Below are positions 44,911-53,183 of a DNA stretch of 64,000 nt, piece by piece. Under the pieces are notes generated by a model that saw nothing but the letters and a program-made list of their open reading frames with translations, made no database searches and was not told the origin of the DNA. Both the position numbers and the translations under genes were made by a program. This DNA comes from Sphingorhabdus contaminans (GTDB lineage Bacteria > Pseudomonadota > Alphaproteobacteria > Sphingomonadales > Sphingomonadaceae), in the NCBI RefSeq assembly GCF_007280415.1, contig NZ_VKKU01000002.1, positions 186,001 to 250,000 on the forward strand, read 5' to 3'. Within the stretch, counting starts at the first letter, position 1, and each line of letters opens with the position of its first letter.

Positions 44911-45721
44911 CGGGAAATCGGGTCAACACATCATTGCCCGGCAAAAAGGGTTCGCCCCGGAAGTTCAGGGCATTTCCGAACCGCATGGCGCAGGTTGCCA
45001 GTTGCTTGTCGCATCCCTCAAACAGCAGCATGCGGGTTCCAGGCGATGGAGTTTTGCGCGGTGGAGAGGCCAATGTCACGCAGCTTTCATCGCTGCCCAA
45101 CAGGTCGAAGCATTGCCCACATTGGGGTCCGTCCATGATCCGCAATGTCCCATAGGCAAATGCATTGCGCTCAAAGTGCGGCATGTCGTCCAGATGCCAT
45201 CGCGAACCTTCCGCCTGTTTCAGGCGCAGTGGGTGGCGAAATCGCGCAGGGTTCAAGCCGCAGGCCGCATCGCAAAAATGTGCGCGGCAGGATGGCGAGG
45301 TATAGGGCGCTACCGATCGTTCGAAGACCTGCTTTGATCCCAAAAATTCGGCCCCGAAGGCACTCCCTGAAAAGGAGACCGAGCCCAGCTCGCCAGAGGC
45401 GAGCAATTGCGGTTCCGTTTCGGGTTCCATCCAGTCGAACAGGAAGATTTCAAGATAGGCACCATCCCATCGTCCCGCAGCCAGATCGTCGGCCGTAATC
45501 GCATCCGACGTAAGCGCGCCGTGCACATCCAGCCCGTCACCATCCAGTCCCAGATTTTCGACGATGGTCGTGGGCTTCAATCCCGGGCTTGCCCGCAAAA
45601 GCAAATCCTGGTGCCAGATATCCTTATCATGCGATGTAAATCCCAATGTAACGCCATCGCTCCGCTCCAGACGCCACCCATAGGCCAGCGTTGTAACGCT
45701 GTGCTGCACAGCATTTTCCAT
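44900..45721 (-). CDS. DUF2163/phage BR0599-type baseplate protein (gp13-like)
   Basis: A 273-residue structural protein. The DUF2163 N-terminal domain (WRLERSDGVTLGFTSHDKDI) is followed by a BR0599-type domain with a cysteine set (CRAHFCDAACGLNP, CGQCF, CDKQLATC) that could bind a metal or iron-sulfur cluster. RcGTA gp13 is its counterpart and is assigned to the baseplate. It shares one base with the end of the DUF2460 gene, so the two are translationally coupled. Confidence 0.87.
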   Translation of the reverse strand: MENAVQHSVTTLAYGWRLERSDGVTLGFTSHDKDIWHQDLLLRASPGLKPTTIVENLGLDGDGLDVHGALTSDAITADDLAAGRWDGAYLEIFLFDWMEPETEPQLLASGELGSVSFSGSAFGAEFLGSKQVFERSVAPYTSPSCRAHFCDAACGLNPARFRHPLRLKQAEGSRWHLDDMPHFERNAFAYGTLRIMDGPQCGQCFDLLGSDESCVTLASPPRKTPSPGTRMLLFEGCDKQLATCAMRFGNALNFRGEPFLPGNDVLTRFPGAS

Positions 45722-48045
45722 CAGGGCACCTCTTTCAATTCGATCAGGGGGACCGAAGGAATGTCGCCTGCACCAAAGGTCGCACGGCTGACCTCAAGCC
45801 GGTCTTCCCCGAAACGCACCGGCACATCGAAGTAAAAGCCCGCAGTCACCCGTGCTCCTACGGGGGGAGCGGTTGCAAATTCGATGCTGCCAAAATCCAC
45901 CAGCGCCCAGTCGTCCGTGCGCTCCCCTTCCAGGGCAACCCGAATGCTGCCGGTCCGCGGCCGTGTGATCCGGCGGATCTGCGCCGCGTCCCCATAATGT
46001 TTTACCAACGGAAAGACCGTTCTCACCCCATCGCCGAGCCCAAGAAACTGGTCCGACATTGCGGGTTCATCCGTCATGCCGTGCGAGCTGAAATCAAAAG
46101 GATCTTCAAAACGGAACCCGATAGCCGGGCCACGGCGTGCGCGGAAAAAGGCAAGCAGGCGGGACAGTTCCTCCTCCGAACGGACACCGGGACCGACATC
46201 GTAACTGAGCCGGGCGTCGGACCAGCTGCTGTTGCGCTGTTCATGCCCGGACAATGTCGTCACGATATTTGTGGAGAATTCGGCCGTTGCCATTGCCTCC
46301 CGCCCGATTTCCAAGGGAAATATTACATCGTCAAAGGACTGCATCCCGTCTGCCTCCTGCGCCGTTTCAAATAGGGTGAATCCATCGCGCGCCACCTGGG
46401 GCAGCGCCCAGATGAAGCATTGTGCTGCATCCCTCGCCAAGGCGCGCTCCGCCGCTTCGGCAATGGATCGCCATTGCAGCCTGTCCTGCGGGGCGAGCAC
46501 GAAACCTGCAAAGTAATGCTGCTGATCAGGGGCGTAGCCCAGCCGTGCCGACATAAGTGCGACGGCTCTACCGGTAGAGCCATGGTCACCTTTTGTGACC
46601 CAGTCATAATCTTCCAACTGCAGCACATCAAAGGCGGGCGCCGCCCATGCGAGCGGGACATTTGCGCGCATTGCCTCCGGCGCCGCAGGATCCATTACGG
46701 TGGGCAGATAGACAAGCAAATGGGTCTCGGCACCCCCTTGTCCCGCAGCATCTTTGACAGCGGCGCACATTGCTTCGGTCGAATTGGCCAGCAACTCTCC
46801 GGCACGGTCCAGCATCGCCTTTTGGGCATCTGTTTTTGTGCCCGCCATCTGCGAAATCGAAACCAGCTGGTCGCCAAAAGCAGACTGGGCAGCATCATCA
46901 TAGAGGCAGATCCGGCCATCGGGCATGATCCACCACCACGGCTCGCCAATCTGGAACTTCACCGGCAAACCCGCTCCGGTCTGGATGGCGACAAAGGCAC
47001 GTGCAACGCTTTGCAGATACCCCATCGCGCCGGCATGCGCGGGCGAAAGCAGGGTAGAAGGCGGCACCCAGCCGGTCAGTGCCGGGTCGCCATTTTCGGC
47101 CCGCTGCTTCCAATCATTCCAGCAATGGGAATCCAGCAATTCATAACTGAGCGAGAAGATCAGCTCATATCCCATCTCCTTTGCCCGCGCGGCAAAATCA
47201 CGATGCCAGGCGGCGCAAGGCGTATTCAGAACGCCTCCTTCAAGGCTGACATAATAGGCACCGTCCAAGGGCTCGAGCCGGAAATAATGGCTCATCCCGA
47301 CATAATGGTTGATCACCTCGCGATAACCCAGCGCGTGAATCTGGCGGAGCAGGCGTTCGGGTGTCTGGTTGTAGCCATCGTCATAGCCGGTTGCCATTTT
47401 GAACCGGTGCTCGGGCAACAGGACTTCGCCCGTCTGGAGCATGACGCCCGCACCGTCGCAACTTATGCCACTCAATTCGACCCAACCCTCGGCAGGGGTC
47501 TCCAGATCTGCTGCCACACCGGTATAAGCGGGCGGGACCAGCGACAGGAACATCCTGTCAATATCCCCCGCATAAACGGGATCAGCCTCAGCCGGCAGCA
47601 GAAAGCCGCCATCGAGTTCGCTGAATTTCAGGGTGATTTCGGCATCTTCGGGCGTACCGACGGCATAGTTCCACAAGCGGACATACCAGCTTCGAAGGTT
47701 TCCTTCTGCATCGCGGCCCGAAAGCGTCAGCGTGGGACCATTGACCGCATCAAGCGGCATCAGCCCGTGGGACCGCCAACGGAAACGGAGCGTCAGCCGC
47801 CGGTAATCGCGGTTCGTTTCATAAGCGAGCAAGGGATGGTCCCACTGGTCCTCGCTTTCCCAGATGAGGCCTGCGAGATCGTCGCCTTTGTAAAAGACGG
47901 CGTCGGCGCGCAAGGAATCGGGACCCGATGACACCACCGATGCCATCATGGGGCGGGGGAAATTGACGGTCCAGAAACGGGGGTCGAACCGCATCATCGG
48001 ACTGGTCCGCTGCCGCCGCCGCTTTTCACATAGCCAGAAAGGCAT
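45721..48045 (-). CDS. GTA gp12-like protein: DUF2460 domain fused to an N-terminal glycosidase-like domain
   Basis: A 774-residue protein. Residues from about 570 to the end (NIVTTLSGHEQRNSSWSDAR, LLAFFRARRGPAIGFRFEDP) are the DUF2460 domain, which alone is the ~210-residue RcGTA gp12. The ~560-residue N-terminal part contains ATGYDDGYNQTPERLLRQIH, NHYVGMSHYFRLEPLDG, SLSYELLDSHCWNDWKQ and IGEPWWWIMPDGR, with many aromatic and acidic residues as in TIM-barrel glycoside hydrolases. The ATG has AGGAG upstream. It may bind or cut surface sugar. Confidence 0.75.
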   Translation of the reverse strand: MPFWLCEKRRRQRTSPMMRFDPRFWTVNFPRPMMASVVSSGPDSLRADAVFYKGDDLAGLIWESEDQWDHPLLAYETNRDYRRLTLRFRWRSHGLMPLDAVNGPTLTLSGRDAEGNLRSWYVRLWNYAVGTPEDAEITLKFSELDGGFLLPAEADPVYAGDIDRMFLSLVPPAYTGVAADLETPAEGWVELSGISCDGAGVMLQTGEVLLPEHRFKMATGYDDGYNQTPERLLRQIHALGYREVINHYVGMSHYFRLEPLDGAYYVSLEGGVLNTPCAAWHRDFAARAKEMGYELIFSLSYELLDSHCWNDWKQRAENGDPALTGWVPPSTLLSPAHAGAMGYLQSVARAFVAIQTGAGLPVKFQIGEPWWWIMPDGRICLYDDAAQSAFGDQLVSISQMAGTKTDAQKAMLDRAGELLANSTEAMCAAVKDAAGQGGAETHLLVYLPTVMDPAAPEAMRANVPLAWAAPAFDVLQLEDYDWVTKGDHGSTGRAVALMSARLGYAPDQQHYFAGFVLAPQDRLQWRSIAEAAERALARDAAQCFIWALPQVARDGFTLFETAQEADGMQSFDDVIFPLEIGREAMATAEFSTNIVTTLSGHEQRNSSWSDARLSYDVGPGVRSEEELSRLLAFFRARRGPAIGFRFEDPFDFSSHGMTDEPAMSDQFLGLGDGVRTVFPLVKHYGDAAQIRRITRPRTGSIRVALEGERTDDWALVDFGSIEFATAPPVGARVTAGFYFDVPVRFGEDRLEVSRATFGAGDIPSVPLIELKEVP

Positions 48046-48048
48046 GGC

Positions 48049-48627
48049 TTACTCCTGTGTCAGAACCTGTCGCAGGGCGCGGGCGACATGGCGGCTGGAC
48101 CGTTGCAAGGCGTCCGGTGCGCTGCCGCGACCATGGTCGGACACATGGATTGTCAGCCGGACCGATGGCGCAGGTGCGCCCACGCCACCTGTTTCAATCC
48201 TTCCGCTCGTTGTCGGTACGAACAGTTCCGGCCCTCGTTCACCCACGCGATAGGCGCGGCCGGGCGAGACAGGGCCACCCGTCGCCCGTCCCGGCGCGCC
48301 CAGCACATTGCCGAGCAAGGCACCCAAGCCGCCCAGCAAACCGCCGGCACCGCCCTGCCCGCCGCCACTAATGCTATCGAGGCCAGAGCGGAGCGCCGCT
48401 GCGGCGATTTCGGACAGAGCGGACAGGGCCACGCGGCGCAGATCTTCAAAGCCGAACTTGCCGCGTTGGATCGCACCTGTAAGTCCCCGCTCGAGCGCGG
48501 AACCGGCGCGCTCCAGTCCGCTGGCGAACGGCCCGTCGAGTTCCGCCCGCATTGTCGCAATATCGCTGGCAAAAGCACGCGTATCCGCACGGACCGCGAC
48601 CACCAGCCGTTCAATTTCCTCATCCAT
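48049..48627 (-). CDS. Short tape-measure-like protein (gp11-like)
   Basis: A 192-residue tail protein. The N-terminus (VAVRADTRAFASDIATMRAE) and central ALSEIAAAALRSGLDSISGG, then a Gly-rich stretch and PGRAYRVGERGPELFVPTT, match tail tape measure proteins of RcGTA (219 residues). A short protein implies a short tail. It overlaps the chaperone gene by eight bases and starts with ATG. Confidence 0.83.
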   Translation of the reverse strand: MDEEIERLVVAVRADTRAFASDIATMRAELDGPFASGLERAGSALERGLTGAIQRGKFGFEDLRRVALSALSEIAAAALRSGLDSISGGGQGGAGGLLGGLGALLGNVLGAPGRATGGPVSPGRAYRVGERGPELFVPTTSGRIETGGVGAPAPSVRLTIHVSDHGRGSAPDALQRSSRHVARALRQVLTQE

Positions 48628-48811
48628 CGGGGAAAAGCTCCATCAGTTTCTGCAATTCGGCGGAGACGGGCGGGGCCGTGCATGTGGAGGTCGCCACGTC
48701 CAGAATGCCCGACAATTCGCGGGGCGTTGCGTTCCAGAAATCAGCAGGGCGCCACCCCAAAATCCAGGCGCAATGGCCGCCCAGCCGCGCTGCATGTTCG
48801 GTGAAGGTCAT
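48620..48811 (-). CDS. Phage tail assembly chaperone (gp10.1-like)
   Basis: A 63-residue protein with the family motif GWRPADFWNATPRELSG, as in the small gene between gp10 and the tape measure gene in RcGTA. It probably helps tail-tube assembly. It overlaps both neighbours by four or eight bases, typical of coupled phage morphogenesis genes. Confidence 0.82.
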   Translation of the reverse strand: MTFTEHAARLGGHCAWILGWRPADFWNATPRELSGILDVATSTCTAPPVSAELQKLMELFPDG

Positions 48812-49122
48812 CGCGCGCCCAAAATTTGCGCCAATATGCTTTTGAGCGCAGGTGTCGCCGCCGCGAGGCCCGCGGCCGCAATCGCCTCTGCGAAGTCATT
48901 CCGCGAAATGTCGGGCGTGACGTCATGAAGGCAATGCCAGAACAGCGCCACCATCTCGGTCAGCTTCAGTTGACCGCCCGCCGCGCGCTCCGCCAGAGAG
49001 AAGAGCGATCCCAACTCCTCTTCGGCAGCGGCGAGTGCTGCAAATGTCGGGCGCAGCATGAATGCAGCATTTTCGGTGCGCACGACCGTTTCACCGCGCG
49101 CTTCAATCGCGGGCGCGATCAT
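48808..49122 (-). CDS. GTA gp10-family protein
   Basis: A 104-residue protein. The phrase FAALAAAEEELGSLFSLAERAAGG and LFWHCLHDVTPDISRNDFAEA are typical of the gene transfer agent gp10 family. It should be a tail assembly partner. It overlaps the major tail gene end and the chaperone start by four bases. Confidence 0.83.
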   Translation of the reverse strand: MIAPAIEARGETVVRTENAAFMLRPTFAALAAAEEELGSLFSLAERAAGGQLKLTEMVALFWHCLHDVTPDISRNDFAEAIAAAGLAAATPALKSILAQILGAR

Positions 49123-49526
49123 AGCGACACCACCGGGCCGGAGCTTTCCAGCGCCAGAGTATAAGTGCGCTCCCCATTGAAATCGCCCGCATAATCAAGG
49201 CGCGCCACAAGGAATTTGCCCTGCAGCCGTTCGCCACTTTCAAAGCTGAGCTCATAATCGTCGAGCAGGCCCGACAGGGCATTGGTCTTGATCCTGTTTT
49301 CCGACGCGGAACCGGTAAACACACCTGCACCGGATACAGATACCGAACGGACTCCGGCCCCCGACAGCAATTCACGCCAGGCACCGGACCCCTTATGCGT
49401 GATCACGACGGCGTCGCCGTTGATCGACAATTGCGTGGTCCGCAATCCGGCGACTGTGGTGAAAACCGGCGGCGTTGCGCCGTCTCCGACCTTCAACAGG
49501 AAGGTGCTTCCCTTTTCGGCTGGCAT
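49119..49526 (-). CDS. Major tail tube protein (gp9-like)
   Basis: A 135-residue TP901-1-type major tail protein. MPAEKGSTFLLKVGDG and TTVAGLRTTQLSINGDAVVI are signatures; YELSFESGERLQGKFLVARL closes the fold. The ATG at 49526 is chosen because GAAGGGA lies nine bases upstream; a start six codons earlier is the alternative. Many copies should stack to form the tail tube. It starts 46 bases from the divergent plus-strand gene. Confidence 0.85.
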   Translation of the reverse strand: MPAEKGSTFLLKVGDGATPPVFTTVAGLRTTQLSINGDAVVITHKGSGAWRELLSGAGVRSVSVSGAGVFTGSASENRIKTNALSGLLDDYELSFESGERLQGKFLVARLDYAGDFNGERTYTLALESSGPVVSL

Positions 49527-49572
49527 GGATATAGTTCCCTTCATAAATATTGAACCGTGGGAGAGACGATTC

Positions 49573-50028
49573 ATGTTGTTTTTGATGATGTTACTCGGTG
49601 CTGCCGATGCCTCGACAACGGCGGCGAGCCCCCAGAACGAAGGCCCCGAAATCGTCGTCTGCCCCACTGAACCGACGAACATTCCACCTTTCGGCGAGTC
49701 GTGCGCTGCGAAGGCGCAGGCCAAACGGATTTCAGAAATTCTTGCAACGCCAGTCCCGAAGGCCTCACTGCGCGGACAGCGCTACCGGATATCGGGTGAT
49801 GGCCGGACGATAGTGGAAGAAAGCGGTTATGTTGTGGCTGTCGCCAGCCCCTGCCTCTTGCCAACCGAAGAAAAGCCGAAAGAGCTGCATGCGAGCTTCG
49901 AAAAACCTGAGGACAATAAGACGGTAAAAGAGGCCCCAATTCCGCCGGGTTCCTCACAGTCCATCACCAAATGCAAAAGTGAAAATTTCGCAGTGCAATT
50001 TAGTGCAGGGCATGGCGCGGGCAATTAA
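49573..50028 (+). CDS. Hypothetical secreted protein inserted in reverse orientation in the GTA-like cluster
   Basis: A 151-residue protein, opposite in strand to all neighbours. The start has GGAGAG upstream, and a hydrophobic leader (LFLMMLLGAADA) with cleavage near residue 14 follows. The mature part has CPTEP, ESCAAKAQAKRISEIL, ASPCLLP and TKCKSE, so four cysteines, and VEESGYVVAVASPCL. No family recognised. Its stop overlaps the DUF3168 stop by four bases. It is the only gene breaking the tail block and is GC-poorer than neighbours. Confidence 0.65.
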   Translation: MLFLMMLLGAADASTTAASPQNEGPEIVVCPTEPTNIPPFGESCAAKAQAKRISEILATPVPKASLRGQRYRISGDGRTIVEESGYVVAVASPCLLPTEEKPKELHASFEKPEDNKTVKEAPIPPGSSQSITKCKSENFAVQFSAGHGAGN

Positions 50029-50426
50029 GGCACCGCCAGCATCCTGATCCGGTGCTCCACCAGAGCCGCCCACGGGCCCGCTGCATCGCGCACGATCATA
50101 GACCGTAAAAAGGCAACGCTGCCCACATGCCAGCCGGGTATCTCGCGCGGCAGGGCAGCGATGGCGGCTTCCACATGGGTCATCAGGTCCGACATGCGCG
50201 CCGCGTCATCCCCATTGTCCCATAATGTGAGCGGCAGGCGTATCTCCTTTCCGATCGCCGTCTTGGTGCTCCAGTCGGTGACAAGGGCATCGCCGATTGC
50301 GAGATAGGGAAAGACCGCGCGTGGGGGCGGGCCATCATATATGCCGCTCAATTCGGCCGAGAGGACGGGATGGGCCTGCAACGCCGCGACGATTGCGGAC
50401 TGGAGTGCGGCAAGCGCGTTGTTCAT
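50025..50426 (-). CDS. DUF3168 tail completion protein (gp8-like)
   Basis: A 133-residue protein with LQSAIVAALQAHPVLSAEL at the start and SGIYDGPPPRAVFPYLAIG, the DUF3168 signature. It corresponds to RcGTA gp8, a tail terminator/completion factor at the head-tail junction. Its start overlaps the small protein gene upstream by four bases. Confidence 0.88.
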   Translation of the reverse strand: MNNALAALQSAIVAALQAHPVLSAELSGIYDGPPPRAVFPYLAIGDALVTDWSTKTAIGKEIRLPLTLWDNGDDAARMSDLMTHVEAAIAALPREIPGWHVGSVAFLRSMIVRDAAGPWAALVEHRIRMLAVP

Positions 50427-50617
50427 TTTCCAAAATTCCTGAGTTGGGGATCATCAAGCATCCGGCGCCGCAAACGGCGGCCGGACAGAAGCACTCCGCC
50501 CCCTATCGCCTCCACATGCACACCCCCAGGGACGGGCGTTTCGGACAATTTTGCGATGGCATACGTTACCGCACCGGCGGCAACAGTGTCGCCGGCTTTG
50601 GCCAGTTTTTCCAACAT
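50423..50617 (-). CDS. Small GTA-cluster protein of unknown function
   Basis: A 64-residue protein (LEKLAKAGDTVAAGAVTYAI, then LSETPVPGGVHVEAIGGGVL) with a basic C-terminus RRLRRRMLDD. It sits between the adaptor and tail completion genes. No domain recognised. Four-base overlap with DUF3168 supports its being translated. Confidence 0.65.
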   Translation of the reverse strand: MLEKLAKAGDTVAAGAVTYAIAKLSETPVPGGVHVEAIGGGVLLSGRRLRRRMLDDPQLRNFGK

Positions 50618-50630
50618 GGCTTCCTCTCTT

Positions 50631-50954
50631 TCAGCGCTGCTCTTCGCAGGTCAGTACCATTTGCGCCGGTTCGCGCGGGTCGGTGATGATGGACCGGATG
50701 GCGAGGTGTCGGCCGCGCCAGGTCAGACGGGTATGCATGCCCACAGCCTCCCGCTTGCGCATGGTCACCTGCCACCGCGGCATGGCCGAAATGGCATCGG
50801 CGCGGACAAGGTCGGACGGCATCAATGGAAACAAGGCAGCCCAGGCAACACCTTCGTAGACATATCTGGCTTTCGCTGCGCCCCGCCCGTCACGGCTTTC
50901 CAGACGCGTTTCGAGCAGCACCCGCTCACGCAGGGATCCGGCAAATTCTGTCAT
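50631..50954 (-). CDS. Head-tail adaptor protein (gp7-like)
   Basis: A 107-residue adaptor. MTEFAGSLRERVLLETR, AALFPLMPSDLVRADAI and WRGRHLAIRSIITDPREPAQ are the pattern of head-tail joining/closure proteins (RcGTA gp7). The start at MTEFAGSL is chosen over a longer frame overlapping the connector. It sits 13 bp after the connector gene stop. Confidence 0.82.
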   Translation of the reverse strand: MTEFAGSLRERVLLETRLESRDGRGAAKARYVYEGVAWAALFPLMPSDLVRADAISAMPRWQVTMRKREAVGMHTRLTWRGRHLAIRSIITDPREPAQMVLTCEEQR

Positions 50955-50967
50955 GGCGATAGCTCCC

Positions 50968-51507
50968 TTAATCCACCCGCATCCGGCGCCACGGCATGAG
51001 CAAGGCCCGCACGGCAGCAGGCGGCCCGGCATCTTGCGGGGCGTCGCGATGGCTGTGGAAATGGGCCGTCAGCCGCAGCAGACCCAGCCGAAGAGATTCC
51101 GGCAGTTCCGCCCAGCTTTCCGACAAGCCCGCAATGCAGGCAAATTCGACCTGGTTCGCTGTGCCGCCATGCAAGATCCGCACATAGGCCTCGTCCTGCG
51201 ATCCCGGTTCCTTCTGCCAGGCGTCGGGATCGAGGGGGACGCGTGCACCCTCCAGCGTTACGCCCGTTACCCCGGTTACCGAAACAACAGGTGCCAGGTG
51301 CAACCTGTGCCAGCCGGAACGCGCACATAAAGTCTCGCGGGCCGGACGACGGATCAGAACAGTCCGCGTGAAATGTTCGGCGTGCGCGATTGCCGCCAGC
51401 AGTGCCGCGCCCAGCGACGGATCTTCGTCGGGCCCATCGACACGCAAAAAGGCTCGCGCCTCGTCCAGCATCGCGCTGTCGAGGCCGAGCGGATCAAGGC
51501 TCAGCAT
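50968..51507 (-). CDS. Head-tail connector protein (gp6-like)
   Basis: A 179-residue connector of the HK97 gp6/phiE125 gp8 type. ALLAAIAHAEHFTRTVLIRR and the C-terminal LRLGLLRLTAHFHSHRD are recognisable. It joins the portal to the tail adaptor. It is separated from the capsid gene by four fibre-like genes, whereas in RcGTA gp6 is directly after the capsid gene. Confidence 0.83.
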   Translation of the reverse strand: MLSLDPLGLDSAMLDEARAFLRVDGPDEDPSLGAALLAAIAHAEHFTRTVLIRRPARETLCARSGWHRLHLAPVVSVTGVTGVTLEGARVPLDPDAWQKEPGSQDEAYVRILHGGTANQVEFACIAGLSESWAELPESLRLGLLRLTAHFHSHRDAPQDAGPPAAVRALLMPWRRMRVD

Positions 51508-51529
51508 GTGGTTTTCCTAAGTTAGTGAA

Positions 51530-52135
51530 CTAGATGGCCCGAAAGCCCAACAAAGTGAGGCCACCGCGTATGGTGATGGCGGAAGCCGCGACCTCGCTGC
51601 GGAATTGCAACTGCACGGGCCCGCCTGCCGGACCGCACACAACATGGAAACGGGCGAAGAGGGGCGTATCCTGATTGGCCACGCGGGTGGCGGGCGTTAC
51701 GTTGGTTGTGCTGTTGTCGGCAATTTGTTCGACCACGCCCACGGTTGTCCCGGTCGTGACGGTTGTCATATGTCCGATGACGGTTCCCGACGGAATGTCG
51801 AGCGCCATCGCAAGGCCCGTCGTCGCCGCAGCCGACTGGAACGCGCCGAACACTTCGACGATATAACTGCGATCGGGTGCGGCGATGAAGGACAGGCCGG
51901 TCACGGGTGCGAGATTTGTGGTGCTGTTCACCACATCGGCCTGCAATCTTTGCCATGTCCATGGATCGCCGCCTTCGCCTTGTCGCGCGAGCGGCTGGTG
52001 GCTGTCGGGTCCGGTTCCGACCGTCAGCCGGTCTTCATCGGTGAGAAGGTAAATCTCCCCGCTGCGGAGGTTATGGGCAAGCGAGGCGGCATCAATTTGC
52101 GCCCGCGTCCCCCGTTTGTGCATCAGGCGCGGCAT
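51530..52135 (-). CDS. Fibre-like protein with a tail-fibre-type N-terminus
   Basis: A 201-residue protein. The N-terminus KRGTRAQIDAASLAHNLRSG then EIYLLTDEDRLTVGTG is the short module found at the start of phage fibre or receptor-binding proteins. The C-terminal half (SYIVEVFGAFQSAAATT, FARFHVVCGP, ITIRGGLTLLGFRAI) looks like a beta-jelly-roll. The ATG overlaps the stop of the next fibre-like gene by the ATGA pattern. Its place in the head gene block suggests head fibres or spikes. Confidence 0.7.
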   Translation of the reverse strand: MPRLMHKRGTRAQIDAASLAHNLRSGEIYLLTDEDRLTVGTGPDSHQPLARQGEGGDPWTWQRLQADVVNSTTNLAPVTGLSFIAAPDRSYIVEVFGAFQSAAATTGLAMALDIPSGTVIGHMTTVTTGTTVGVVEQIADNSTTNVTPATRVANQDTPLFARFHVVCGPAGGPVQLQFRSEVAASAITIRGGLTLLGFRAI

Positions 52136-52587
52136 CAGAATGTCCCGCAGTCCACATCGCCCACAGCCAGCGTCACAAAGGCGTTGCCTGTATCCTTGCT
52201 CCACTGCAGCGACGGGTTGAGCCGGATAACCCCATCGGTTCCATTTGTGCCAAAAATATAACCGGAAACACCCCCTGCGACGACCGCGACTTTTTCGTCG
52301 AGGTCGGACGAGGGGATGTTCAGCGCCGCCTTGAACGCGTTGACGGTAATCTTGCCCTCTTTCTGCCCGGTCGCCGATGCGTCGTGCAATATGAGCAAAT
52401 CCGCCGCGCCATCGACGGCCGCGATCGTCGTCAAATCATCAATTGGCGGCACGACGGGAAGTCTGCTCGTTGGCCCTGTGGCGATATGGAGCGTTCCGCG
52501 GTCGGTCGTAAAATGCGCTTCGCCCGCAAGCATGGCTGCGGTAGGCAAATTGGCCTTGAGGCCGCGCTTCATCTGAATTCTTGGCAT
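52135..52587 (-). CDS. Fibre-like protein related to the preceding gene
   Basis: A 150-residue protein whose N-terminus (RIQMKRGLKANLPTAAMLAG, EAHFTTDRGTLHIATG) is parallel to the fibre module of the 51530 gene, then ADLLILHDASATGQKEGKIT, and ends VGDVDCGTF. It is therefore a second, shorter fibre-like unit. Ends with DCGTF as does the 62-residue protein upstream, possibly a shared trimer or cap motif. Confidence 0.7.
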   Translation of the reverse strand: MPRIQMKRGLKANLPTAAMLAGEAHFTTDRGTLHIATGPTSRLPVVPPIDDLTTIAAVDGAADLLILHDASATGQKEGKITVNAFKAALNIPSSDLDEKVAVVAGGVSGYIFGTNGTDGVIRLNPSLQWSKDTGNAFVTLAVGDVDCGTF

Positions 52588-52605
52588 ATTCTGTCCTTTG
52601 AATTT

Positions 52606-52794
52606 TTACTGGAATGTTCCGCAATCGATGGTTTCCGGCAGCTGCCCTGCGGGGCCCGGCGGGCCGATGACCGTCGGGATCGAAACCGTCCCTTCCGGCA
52701 ACACAGCCCTCGCGGCAAGGATACGATCGTCAAATCCGCGCCAGCGCAGGATCACCGGCGGTTGGGGCTGGCGCCATTGCAAAACCAGCGTCAT
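52606..52794 (-). CDS. Small collagen-like/fibre-end protein
   Basis: A 62-residue protein with TVIGPPGPAGQLPETIDCGTF at the C-terminus: a short Gly-Pro-Pro collagen-type stretch and the DCGTF end also seen in the neighbouring gene. The N-terminus (VLQWRQPQPPVILRWRG) is beta-like. The start overlaps the stop of the 113-residue gene by four bases. Role in the fibre complex is inferred from position. Confidence 0.6.
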   Translation of the reverse strand: MTLVLQWRQPQPPVILRWRGFDDRILAARAVLPEGTVSIPTVIGPPGPAGQLPETIDCGTFQ

Positions 52795-53132
52795 GCCGAC
52801 ACGCTCTCGCGCAAGGTGAGCGCAATGCCCTCGGTTATCACCACGCCGCCTGCAACCTGCAGCCGCGCATCGGCGACATAGGATCCCGCCGCCAGCCCCG
52901 CCGAAGTCGCTGCATCGATCGTAAGAGTCCAGCCCGCAGGAACCGCATCCTGCGCCGCCCGGGGCGCTATGGAAAAGGCCGCGGCAACAGGGGTCGTGGC
53001 ATCGACCCCCGAACGTCCGGGCGGCACGGCCTTCATATGCGCCGTCACCGCCGAAACCGCGGCGGGATCACCGGCCACGGCATCCAGGGCAAGCTGGATG
53101 GTCTCGCCCCGTTGGAATATGTAGGATGTCAT
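52791..53132 (-). CDS. Beta-sandwich phage structural protein, unknown
   Basis: A 113-residue protein. YIFQRGETIQLALDAVAGD, GWTLTIDAATSAGLAAGSYV and DARLQVAGGVVITEGIALTL look like one immunoglobulin-like or baseplate-upper-protein-like beta-sandwich. The ATG start is MTSYIFQRG; a start eight codons earlier is also possible. Comes directly after the capsid gene, so a head decoration or fibre base is likely. Confidence 0.65.
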   Translation of the reverse strand: MTSYIFQRGETIQLALDAVAGDPAAVSAVTAHMKAVPPGRSGVDATTPVAAAFSIAPRAAQDAVPAGWTLTIDAATSAGLAAGSYVADARLQVAGGVVITEGIALTLRESVSA

Positions 53133-53183
53133 GGTGCTTCTCCTGACCCTCCCCACCGCAACGCAGCGGGGAGCATGTCACGG

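Noticed and set aside
46420-47931. A 503-residue open frame on the plus strand inside the DUF2460 fusion gene
   Set aside because: It is a shadow of the minus-strand gene, made by the high GC content. It has no domain pattern, and the opposite strand encodes a coherent protein.
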